Both the position numbers and the translations under genes were made by a program. A DNA stretch of 62,876 bases from CAG-791 sp963605745. Lineage in GTDB: Bacteria; Bacillota; Clostridia; Lachnospirales; Lachnospiraceae. The notes beneath the pieces were generated by a model. The model made no database searches, was not told the origin of the DNA, and worked only from the letters and a program-made list of their open reading frames with translations. Positions 50,791 through 58,607 of this stretch are shown here, in pieces (the stretch's first letter is position 1; each line of letters opens with the position of its first letter). The DNA is taken from contig CAVCWT010000014.1 of NCBI GenBank assembly GCA_963605745.1, forward strand, positions 1 to 62,876, in the 5' to 3' direction.

Positions 50791-50798
50791 CTTTATGG

Positions 50799-50885
50799 TA
50801 ACGATTTAGCACCTGGTGATTTCAACATGAATCGGGCGCCCCGCACACGGATTCATGATTGAAACCCTCAGGTGCTGAATCGTTA
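50799..50885. repeat. Family A minimal copy, 87-bp near-palindrome (A5)
   Basis: The ends TAACGATTTAGCACC and GGTGCTGAATCGTTA pair over 15 bases with one mismatch, and GATTTCAACATGAATC pairs with GATTCATGATTGAAA inside. The tip is GGGCGCCCCGC. It is module 3 closed directly by the terminal repeats, without modules 1 and 2. Confidence 0.85.
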
Positions 50886-50927
50886 TGATTTTGGTATGTG
50901 CCGGCTGCGCGAACAGACGAGGCTTGT

Positions 50928-52376
50928 TTACCTTGCGTGTGCCAGGAGCTGGAGTTTGGTGTCATAGAGCTTTTGCGAAAGGTCCACATGCATTTCGTGG
51001 GGGTTGTCGAGGCGCCTTGACTCCTCCCAGAGAGTATCCTGCTCGGCAAGGCAGTAGGAACGCAGCTCCATGGTGGGTTTGGATTCATAGACGCATTTGC
51101 CGCTCTGGAACAGGGGGATCAGCATTTCCCGCAGGGTGAATTCGCCCGGCTGGAGAATTGTTTTTTTCCAGGGTTCAATGGGATCAAAGAGAAGCAGCTC
51201 CTCGTCCTCGGTATAAACCTCGTCGACAAAGCAGATGAGGTCGGCCTTGATCTTGCCGGTGTCCTTTTCGTAGACGCGGTAGATCTTTTTGTCGCCGGGG
51301 TTAGTGATCTTCTCGGTGTTTTCGGAGAGCTTGATCTTAGGCTCAAAGGTCCCATCCTCGTTCTGGACAGCAGCCAGCTTGTAGACGCCGCCAAAGCTGG
51401 GATTGTCCTTTGCGGTAATCAGGTTCGTTCCGACGCCGAAGGAATCGATGCAGGCGCCCTGCTGGTACAAAGAGGCAATCAGGTGCTCGTCCAGATCATT
51501 GGAGCAGCAGATCTTAGCCTGCGGATAGCCAGCTGCGTCGAGCATTTTGCGGGCCCGTTTGGTCAGGTAGGAGAGGTCGCCGGAGTCCAGACGGATCCCG
51601 ATGTGATCTAAGGGAAGTCCGTTTTCCTTCATATAATCAAAGGTCTTAATCGCATTCGGGATGCCGCTTTTCAAGGTGTCATAGGTATCTACCAGCAGCG
51701 TGCAGGCCGACGGATAGAGTTCTGCATAGGTTTTGAAGGCTTCAAACTCACTCTCAAAGCTCATGATCCAGCTGTGGGCATGGGTCCCGAGAACCGGAAC
51801 GTTGAACAGCTCGCCGCAGAGTACATTGGAGGTTCCAACGCACCCGCCGATGACGGCAGCTCTTGCACCGTAGGTTCCGGCATCCGGTCCCTGGGCCCTG
51901 CGCAGACCGAACTCCATGACAGGAGCGCCCTTGGCGGCATAGCAGATTCGGGCCGCCTTGGTGGCAATCAGGCTCTGGTGGTTGATGATGCAGAGGATGG
52001 CCGTCTCTACCAGCTGCGCCTCCATGATGGGTGCGACAACCTTGACGATGGGCTCTCTGGGGAAAATCAGCGACCCTTCAGGAATGCACCAGATGTCGCC
52101 GTGGAACCGGAAGTCTGCCAGATAATCCAGAAAATCCGCATCGAAAATCCCGGTGCTGCGCAGGTATTCAATGTCCTGGGACGAAAAATGCAGGTCCTTG
52201 ATGTAGCGGATGAGCTGCTCCACACCGCACATTACAGAGTAGCCGCCGTCAAATGGGTTGCTGCGGAAAAATGCATCAAAAACAACGGTTTTATTTTCAT
52301 CTTTGTGCTTAAAATATCCCTGCATCATTGTTAGTTCGTACAAATCCGTGAGCAGAGTCAGGTTTTGCCTGTCCAT
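50928..52376 (-). CDS. pncB: Nicotinate phosphoribosyltransferase
   Basis: A 482-residue enzyme of NAD salvage that joins nicotinate to PRPP with ATP assistance. It begins LTLLTDLYELTMMQGY, and has the substrate loop MEFGLRRAQGPDAG, the phosphohistidine candidate in GTHAHSWIMS and GIRLDSGDL. Length and motifs match the long bacterial/eukaryotic-type PncB. It is transcribed alone from the region shared with the divergent ileS promoter. Confidence 0.95.
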   Translation of the reverse strand: MDRQNLTLLTDLYELTMMQGYFKHKDENKTVVFDAFFRSNPFDGGYSVMCGVEQLIRYIKDLHFSSQDIEYLRSTGIFDADFLDYLADFRFHGDIWCIPEGSLIFPREPIVKVVAPIMEAQLVETAILCIINHQSLIATKAARICYAAKGAPVMEFGLRRAQGPDAGTYGARAAVIGGCVGTSNVLCGELFNVPVLGTHAHSWIMSFESEFEAFKTYAELYPSACTLLVDTYDTLKSGIPNAIKTFDYMKENGLPLDHIGIRLDSGDLSYLTKRARKMLDAAGYPQAKICCSNDLDEHLIASLYQQGACIDSFGVGTNLITAKDNPSFGGVYKLAAVQNEDGTFEPKIKLSENTEKITNPGDKKIYRVYEKDTGKIKADLICFVDEVYTEDEELLLFDPIEPWKKTILQPGEFTLREMLIPLFQSGKCVYESKPTMELRSYCLAEQDTLWEESRRLDNPHEMHVDLSQKLYDTKLQLLAHAR

Positions 52377-52469
52377 ATTCGTTCCTTTCCCTTACTTTTT
52401 TCAGTAAAAAGTCACAACAGAAGCATTTTTCTGATCATACCACACTATGGGGCAGTCGGTGCGTGTGCC

Positions 52470-52499
52470 TTGACACGTTTTTTGCCAGAGCCGTATAAT
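52470..52499 (+). promoter_or_regulatory. Consensus promoter for ileS
   Basis: Perfect TTGACA and TATAAT are separated by 18 bases. The predicted leader is about 70 nt, too short for a T-box. Confidence 0.8.
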
Positions 52500-52575
52500 C
52501 GAAAAGCATGTCAAGAGGCGAAAGCCCGAGTAAACGTACCGTGAGCTGACGAGAAAGGCCCACGAAGGAGGTTTT

Positions 52576-55500
52576 ATGTACAAAAAGGTAAACCCTGATC
52601 TGAACTTTGTGCAGCGGGAAGAGAACACGGCAAAGTTCTGGCAGGACAATGACATCTTCAACAAGAGTGTTGCCCAGAACGAGGGCAACCCCATCTACAT
52701 GTTCTATGACGGACCGCCGACCGCAAACGGCAAGCCGCACATCGGTCATGTAGAGACACGTGTCATTAAGGATATGATTCCCCGGTATCACACCATGAAG
52801 GGGGAGCAGGTTCCGAGAAAGGCCGGATGGGATACGCACGGTCTGCCGGTTGAGCTGGAGGTCGAAAAGGAAATCGGCATTGAAGGCAAGGACGAGATCG
52901 AGGCCTATGGTCTGGAACCCTTCATTAAGAAGTGCAAGGAATCGGTGTGGACCTATAAGGGAATGTGGGAGAAGTTTTCCAAAAAGGTCGGCTTCTGGGC
53001 TGACATGGATAATCCCTATGTTACCTATTACGATGATTATATTGAGTCCGAGTGGTGGGCTCTGCAGCAGATCTGGAACAAGAATCTGCTCTACAAGGGC
53101 TTTAAGGTCGTTCCTTACTGCCCCAGCTGCGGAACACCGTTGTCCTCTCACGAGGTGGCACAGGGCTATAAGACGCTGAAGGACCGCACGGCGATTGTCC
53201 GCTTCAAGGTGACGGGCGAGGATGCGTATTTTCTGGCATGGACCACAACGCCGTGGACACTGCCTTCGAACATTGCGCTTTGCGTGAATCCGGAGGATAC
53301 CTACATTAAGGTGAAGGCAGCAGACGGGTTCACCTATTACCTTGCAGAGGCTCTGGCCGATAAGGTGCTGGGCGAGCTGGCCAAAGAGGATGCTCCGGCC
53401 TATGAGGTTCTGGAGAGTTACAAGGGCAAGGATCTGGAGCACAAGAGCTATGAGCCTTTGTATCAGTGCGCCAAGGATGCTGCAGACCGTCAGCACAAGG
53501 AAGCATTCTTTGTATACTGCGATGATTATGTCACGATGACCGATGGTACCGGCATTGTACATATCGCACCGGCTTTCGGTGAGGATGATGCCCGTGTCGG
53601 ACGCAAATACGACGCCCCCTTCGTTCAGATGGTGGATGAGAAGGGCTGCATGAAGCCGGAAACCGGCAAGTTTGCCGGCATGCGCTGCAAGCCTACCGAG
53701 GCTGAGGTGAAGGCAGGTGCGGTCAGCTGCGATCCCGAGGTCTTAAAGGATCTGGATGAGAGAGGCATTCTGTTCTCTGCTCCGAAGGTAGAGCACGATT
53801 ATCCGCACTGCTGGAGATGCGATACGCCCCTGATCTATTACGCACGGGAGTCCTGGTTTATCAAGATGACCGAGGTTCGCGACGATCTGGTTCGCAACAA
53901 TAAAGAGATCAACTGGGTTCCCCCGACTATGGGTGAGGGACGCTTTGGAAACTGGCTGGAGAACATTCAGGACTGGGCCATTTCCCGTAACCGCTACTGG
54001 GGAACTCCTCTGAATATCTGGGAGTGCCCGGACTGCGGCAAACAGATCAGCGTAGGCTCCCGCAAGGAGCTGGCAGAGCTCTCCGGTGATCCGGAGGCAG
54101 AGCACACCGAGCTCCATCGTCCGTATGTGGATCGCTATGTGATCAAGTGCGCAGACTGCGGCGGCGACATGAAGCGTGTTCCGGAAGTGATCGACTGCTG
54201 GTTTGATTCCGGTGCGTGCCCGTACGCAGAGCTGCACTATCCTTTTGAAAATAAGGAATTGTTCGAGCAGCAGTTCCCGGCTTCCTTCATCTCAGAGGCC
54301 GTGGATCAGACCAGAGGCTGGTTTTATTCCCTGCATGCAGAGGCAACCCTTTTGTTCAACCGTCCGGCCTTCAAGAACGTCATCGTTATGGGACTGGTTC
54401 TGGATGAAAACGGCAATAAGATGTCCAAGTCCAAGGGCAATGCCGTTGACCCGATGGAGGCCCTTGAGACCTATGGCGCAGATGCAATTCGCTGGTATTT
54501 TTACACAGCAAGTGCTCCGTGGCTGCCCAAGCGCTTCTCCGGAAAGGCCGTAAAGGAAGGACAGAGCAAGTTCCTCGGAACCTTGTGGAATACCTATGCC
54601 TTCTATGTGTTGTATGCTGAGATCGATCAGTTCGATCCGACCAAATATACACTGGACTATGACAAGCTGTCCGTGATGGACAAGTGGCTCCTGTCCAAGA
54701 TGAACTCCATGATTCAGAAGACGGATGCCAACATGGCAGCCTACAAGCTTCCTGAGGCAGCCGCTGTTCTCGAGGAGTTTGTGGACGATATGTCCAACTG
54801 GTACGTCCGCCGCGGCAGAGAGCGTTTTTGGGCAAAGGGCATGGAGCAGGACAAGATCAATGCTTACATGACGCTGTATACCGCATTGAAGAACGTCTGC
54901 CTGTGCGCTGCACCCATGATCCCCTTCATGACAGAGGAGATTTATCAGAACATTGTCCGCAATGTGGACGTTAATGCACCGGAATCCATCCACCTGTGCC
55001 GTTTCCCGGAGGCGGATGCGAGCAGAATCGACACGCAGCTCGAGAGCGACATGGATGCGGTCCTTCGGATCGTGGTGATGGGACGTGCGTGCCGCAACGC
55101 CTCGAATCGAAAGAACCGTCAGCCGCTGTCAAAGATGTATGTCAAGGCACAGCAGCAGCTGGGTGAGTACTATCAGGAGATCATCGAGGACGAGCTGAAC
55201 GTAAAGAGCGTGGAGTTCGCAGAGGATGTTCGCGCCTATACAACCTATGCCTTCAAACCGCAGCTGCGGACAGTCGGACCTAAATACGGCAAGCAGCTGG
55301 GCGGCATCAAAACGGTTCTGGCCGGCCTGGACGGCAACAAGGCGATGGACGAGCTGAACGAAAACGGCGCGATCCGCTTTGACGTAGATGGTACTGAAGT
55401 GGAGCTGACCAAAGACGATCTCCTCATCGAGATGGCACAAAAGCCCGGCTATGTGTCGCAGGAGGATGGGACAATGACGGTTGTCATTGACACCAATCTG

Positions 55501-55767
55501 ACAAAGGAGCTGGTTGAGGAGGGCTTTGTGTATGAGATCATTTCCAAGATCCAGACCATGCGTAAGGATTCTGGATTCGAGGTGATGGATCACATTCATC
55601 TGTCCCTGTCCGGCAATGACAAGTTGTATGACATTGCCAGCAAGAAGGCAGAGGCAATCTGTACAAAGGTTCTGGCAGACGGCATTCAGAAGGATGTCGT
55701 GCTGGTCAACCAAAAAGAGTGGGATATCAACGGTGAAAAGCTTACCATTGGCGTAGAAAAGCAGTAA
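52576..55767 (+). CDS. ileS: Isoleucyl-tRNA synthetase, long (type 2-like) form
   Basis: A 1063-residue class I synthetase. The HIGH motif is HIGH at residues 55-58 within GPPTANGKPHIGHVE, KMSKS is at 615-619, and the editing domain contains GWDTHGLPVE-distal motifs such as TTPWTLPSN. CPSCG, CWRCD and CPDCG pairs suggest zinc sites. The length and the sequence RKAGWDTHGLPVELEVEK resemble the IleRS2 group, which is often insensitive to mupirocin, rather than the 920-residue Bacillus/E. coli type. AAGGAGG precedes ATG 52576. No T-box is visible. Confidence 0.95.
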   Translation: MYKKVNPDLNFVQREENTAKFWQDNDIFNKSVAQNEGNPIYMFYDGPPTANGKPHIGHVETRVIKDMIPRYHTMKGEQVPRKAGWDTHGLPVELEVEKEIGIEGKDEIEAYGLEPFIKKCKESVWTYKGMWEKFSKKVGFWADMDNPYVTYYDDYIESEWWALQQIWNKNLLYKGFKVVPYCPSCGTPLSSHEVAQGYKTLKDRTAIVRFKVTGEDAYFLAWTTTPWTLPSNIALCVNPEDTYIKVKAADGFTYYLAEALADKVLGELAKEDAPAYEVLESYKGKDLEHKSYEPLYQCAKDAADRQHKEAFFVYCDDYVTMTDGTGIVHIAPAFGEDDARVGRKYDAPFVQMVDEKGCMKPETGKFAGMRCKPTEAEVKAGAVSCDPEVLKDLDERGILFSAPKVEHDYPHCWRCDTPLIYYARESWFIKMTEVRDDLVRNNKEINWVPPTMGEGRFGNWLENIQDWAISRNRYWGTPLNIWECPDCGKQISVGSRKELAELSGDPEAEHTELHRPYVDRYVIKCADCGGDMKRVPEVIDCWFDSGACPYAELHYPFENKELFEQQFPASFISEAVDQTRGWFYSLHAEATLLFNRPAFKNVIVMGLVLDENGNKMSKSKGNAVDPMEALETYGADAIRWYFYTASAPWLPKRFSGKAVKEGQSKFLGTLWNTYAFYVLYAEIDQFDPTKYTLDYDKLSVMDKWLLSKMNSMIQKTDANMAAYKLPEAAAVLEEFVDDMSNWYVRRGRERFWAKGMEQDKINAYMTLYTALKNVCLCAAPMIPFMTEEIYQNIVRNVDVNAPESIHLCRFPEADASRIDTQLESDMDAVLRIVVMGRACRNASNRKNRQPLSKMYVKAQQQLGEYYQEIIEDELNVKSVEFAEDVRAYTTYAFKPQLRTVGPKYGKQLGGIKTVLAGLDGNKAMDELNENGAIRFDVDGTEVELTKDDLLIEMAQKPGYVSQEDGTMTVVIDTNLTKELVEEGFVYEIISKIQTMRKDSGFEVMDHIHLSLSGNDKLYDIASKKAEAICTKVLADGIQKDVVLVNQKEWDINGEKLTIGVEKQ

Positions 55768-55792
55768 GGCACCCGCCTGTCTGCAAGTGCGG

Positions 55793-55827
55793 CGTCCTTT
55801 GGAACGTGCGAGGGAGACCAAAGGACG
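55793..55827 (+). repeat. Hairpin between ileS and glgP
   Basis: CGTCCTTTGG pairs perfectly with CCAAAGGACG around a 15-base loop. The palindrome TTGTTAACAA follows at 55828-55837. There is no T-run, so complete termination is unlikely and ileS read-through into glgP is possible. Confidence 0.5.
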
Positions 55828-55862
55828 TTGTTAACAACAAAAAGAGTAGGAGAACAAGGAGA

Positions 55863-58427
55863 ATGATGAAAAAGACCAAGATCAGCTTTGACAAGGATCT
55901 GTTCAAGCGCAGTGTGGAATACAATGTCCGCACTATGTATCGCAGAGAACTCGGCGAAGCCGACCAGCAGCAGCTCTTCCAGGCAGCAGCATATGCTATC
56001 AAGGATCAGATTGTGGATGCATGGATGCAGTCTCAGAAGGAGTTCGATGAGAAGAACCCCAAGACCCTGTACTATCTTTCCATGGAGTTTTTGATGGGAA
56101 GAGCATTCGGCAACAACCTGATCAACCTGCAGGCTTATGAGCCGGTTGCAGAGGCACTGAAGGAGCTCGGCGTTGATCTGAACACTCTGGAGGATCAGGA
56201 GCCGGATCCGGCACTGGGTAACGGCGGTCTCGGAAGACTGGCAGCTTGTTTCCTGGATTCCCTGGCAACCCTGAACTATCCTGCATACGGCTGCGGCATT
56301 CGTTATCACTACGGCATGTTCAAACAGAAGATCGTTGACGGCTATCAGGTAGAGGCACCGGACAACTGGCTTGAGAACGGCAACCCCTTCGAGCTGCGCC
56401 GTCCGGAGTACACCCAGGAGATTCATTTCGGCGGTTATGTTGTCCCTTATGTAGCTGAGAACGGCAGAACCATGTTCCGTCAGGAAGGCTATTCTGCAGT
56501 AAAGGCCGTTCCCTATGACATGCCGGTTGTTGGCTATGGCAACGGCTTTGTTGACACCCTTAGAATTTGGGATGCAGAGCCTGTGAACAGCTTCCACCTG
56601 GATTCCTTTGACAAGGGTGATTACCAGAAGGCCGTTGAGGAGGAGAACCTGGCCCGCAACATCTGTGAGGTTCTGTATCCTTGCGATGATCATATGCAGG
56701 GCAAGGAGCTGCGTCTCAAGCAGCAGTATTTCTTCGTATCCGCATCGATTCAGCTGGCAGTTAAGAAATTCATGAGCCGCAACAAGGACATTCATGACCT
56801 GCCGAGCAAGGCTGTTTTCCAGATGAACGATACCCACCCGACACTGACGGTTCCGGAGCTGATGCGCATTCTCCTGGATGAGTACGGTCTGGAGTGGGAT
56901 GATGCATGGAGCATCGTGCAGAAGTGCACCGCTTACACGAACCACACCATCATGGCAGAGGCTCTGGAGAAGTGGCCCATCGAGCTGTTCTCCCGTCTGC
57001 TTCCCCGTATCTATCAGATCGTGGAGGAGATCAACCGCCGCTTTGAGAATGACATTCGTGCAAAATACGCAAACACCGGGGCCGATGTCGGCTACAAGAT
57101 TTCCAAGATGGGCATCGTGTACGACGGTCAGGTTCGCATGGCGAACATGGCAATCGCTGCCGGCTATTCCGTTAACGGCGTAGCAAGACTGCATACCGAG
57201 ATCTTAAAGAACGAGTCCCTGCATGACTTCTATGAGATGTTCCCGGAGAAGTTCAACAACAAGACCAACGGCATCACACAGCGCCGTTTCCTGCTGCATG
57301 CAAACCCGCTGCTGGCTTCCTGGATCACCGAGCATATCGGTGATGAATGGATCACGGACCTGTCCCATATTGCAGAGCTCAAGCCCTACGCAACGGATCC
57401 GAAGGCGCAGAGAGAGTTCATGCAGATTAAGTACCAGAACAAGGTTCGCCTTGCCAACTACATTCTCGAGCACAATGGTGTAGAGGTAGATCCTCGTTCC
57501 ATCTTTGATGTACAGGTAAAGCGTCTCCACGAGTACAAGAGACAGCTCCTGAACATCCTGCATGTAATGTATGTTTACAATCAGCTGAAGAAGAACCCCG
57601 GCATGGATTATCCCAAGCACACCTTTATCTTTGGAGCAAAGGCGGCTGCCGGCTATAAGAACGCAAAGCTGACCATTAAGCTGATCAACAATGTAGCCAA
57701 TGTCATCAACAACGACGCTTCCATCGACGGCAAGCTGAAGGTTGTCTTCATCGAGGATTACCGTGTCAGCAACGCAGAGATTATTTTTGCAGCTGCTGAT
57801 GTTTCCGAGCAGATCTCCACGGCTTCCAAGGAGGCTTCCGGAACGGGCTGCATGAAGCTGATGCTCAACGGTGCACTGACCATCGGCACGATGGATGGCG
57901 CAAACGTCGAGATGGCCGAGGAGATGGGCAAGGAGAATATGTTCATCTTTGGTCTGTCCTCTCAGGAGGTCATCAACTACGAGAACAACGGCGGCTACAA
58001 CCCGAACGAGATCTTCAACAACGATCAGAACGTTCGCGAGGTTCTGATGCAGCTGGTAAACGGCATGTATTCCCCGGAGAATCCGGAGCTGTTCCGTCCG
58101 CTGTACGATTCCCTGCTCAAGAGCCAGCCGGGCTGCCCTGCAGACCGTTATTTCATCCTGAAGGATTTCGAGTCCTATGCAGCTGCACAGCGTGAGGTTG
58201 TGGCAGCATACGAGGATAAGGACAAGTGGGCAGAGAAGGCCATCATCAACACGGCAAGCTGCGGCAAGTTCTCCTCTGACCGTACCATTGAAGAGTACGC
58301 ACAGGAAGTCTGGAAGCTGGAGAAGGTTTACATTCCGGAGGCTAAAAAGGAAGAGCCTGTAAAGGCAGAGACCAAAAAGGCAGAGCCTGCAAAGGCAGAG
58401 ACCAAGAAGGCCACTGTGAAGAAGTAA
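55863..58427 (+). CDS. glgP: Glycogen phosphorylase with Lys/Glu/Ala tail
   Basis: An 854-residue phosphorylase that releases glucose-1-phosphate from glycogen. YYLSMEFLMGR, DPALGNGGLGRLAACFLDS and the PLP motif EASGTGCMKLMLNGALTIG place the PLP lysine at K665. Residue 663 is Cys where most family members have Asn. The normal domain ends near residue 827; the last 27 residues (from KKEEPVKAETKK) repeat KAETKK- and KAEPAK-like units and are not part of the usual enzyme. Either of two adjacent ATGs (55863, 55866) may start it. Confidence 0.95.
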   Translation: MMKKTKISFDKDLFKRSVEYNVRTMYRRELGEADQQQLFQAAAYAIKDQIVDAWMQSQKEFDEKNPKTLYYLSMEFLMGRAFGNNLINLQAYEPVAEALKELGVDLNTLEDQEPDPALGNGGLGRLAACFLDSLATLNYPAYGCGIRYHYGMFKQKIVDGYQVEAPDNWLENGNPFELRRPEYTQEIHFGGYVVPYVAENGRTMFRQEGYSAVKAVPYDMPVVGYGNGFVDTLRIWDAEPVNSFHLDSFDKGDYQKAVEEENLARNICEVLYPCDDHMQGKELRLKQQYFFVSASIQLAVKKFMSRNKDIHDLPSKAVFQMNDTHPTLTVPELMRILLDEYGLEWDDAWSIVQKCTAYTNHTIMAEALEKWPIELFSRLLPRIYQIVEEINRRFENDIRAKYANTGADVGYKISKMGIVYDGQVRMANMAIAAGYSVNGVARLHTEILKNESLHDFYEMFPEKFNNKTNGITQRRFLLHANPLLASWITEHIGDEWITDLSHIAELKPYATDPKAQREFMQIKYQNKVRLANYILEHNGVEVDPRSIFDVQVKRLHEYKRQLLNILHVMYVYNQLKKNPGMDYPKHTFIFGAKAAAGYKNAKLTIKLINNVANVINNDASIDGKLKVVFIEDYRVSNAEIIFAAADVSEQISTASKEASGTGCMKLMLNGALTIGTMDGANVEMAEEMGKENMFIFGLSSQEVINYENNGGYNPNEIFNNDQNVREVLMQLVNGMYSPENPELFRPLYDSLLKSQPGCPADRYFILKDFESYAAAQREVVAAYEDKDKWAEKAIINTASCGKFSSDRTIEEYAQEVWKLEKVYIPEAKKEEPVKAETKKAEPAKAETKKATVKK

Positions 58428-58428
58428 T

Positions 58429-58456
58429 TTGACAGATTCGTATAATTGTATACAAT
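58429..58456 (+). promoter_or_regulatory. Promoter-like pair just after glgP
   Basis: TTGACA and TACAAT are separated by 16 bases and start 2 bases after the glgP stop. The predicted transcript would begin near 58463, directly at the terminator hairpin at 58466-58504, an arrangement that would allow attenuation of the hydratase gene. Confidence 0.4.
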
Positions 58457-58465
58457 CTAATAGGG

Positions 58466-58504
58466 AGCTCACAGAACGGAGGAATCTCCGGTCTGTGAGC
58501 TTTT
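58466..58504 (+). terminator. Terminator after glgP
   Basis: AGCTCACAGA pairs with TCTGTGAGCT, then after one mismatch CGGAG pairs with CTCCG; TTTT follows the stem. Confidence 0.85.
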
Positions 58505-58507
58505 GCG

Positions 58508-58542
58508 TTGACACTGTTCGCGAATCGCGAACGGTGTATGAC
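58508..58542 (+). promoter_or_regulatory. 27-bp operator-like palindrome beside a TTGACA box
   Basis: TTGACA at 58508-58513 overlaps a palindrome centred on A58524: ACAC-T-GTTCGCGA-A-TCGCGAAC-G-GTGT (58511-58537), with one mismatch in 13 pairs. A partial -10 (TATGAC, 58537-58542) would be 23 bases from the -35. A regulator dimer bound here would lie between the promoter boxes. It precedes the aconitase-family gene by 70 bases. Confidence 0.55.
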
Positions 58543-58607
58543 AAGATGGCAAAGCTCATGTATGATTAAGGAGATGCGGAACCAGACGCACGGAAAAGGA
58601 GATCGAC

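Noticed and set aside
3346..50885. CRISPR array from the recurring TTTCAATCATGAATC motif
   Set aside because: Copies are scattered through the window, in both orientations, and lack regular spacing or spacers; no cas genes are present.
52377..52575. T-box riboswitch before ileS
   Set aside because: The consensus promoter at 52470-52499 leaves only about 70 nt of leader, and no T-box core or antiterminator/terminator pair is present.
55828..55837. Rex redox-sensor site from TTGTTAACAA
   Set aside because: Rex sites have a spacer between the two half-sites (TTGTTAA-N4-TTAACAA); this is only a simple 10-bp palindrome.
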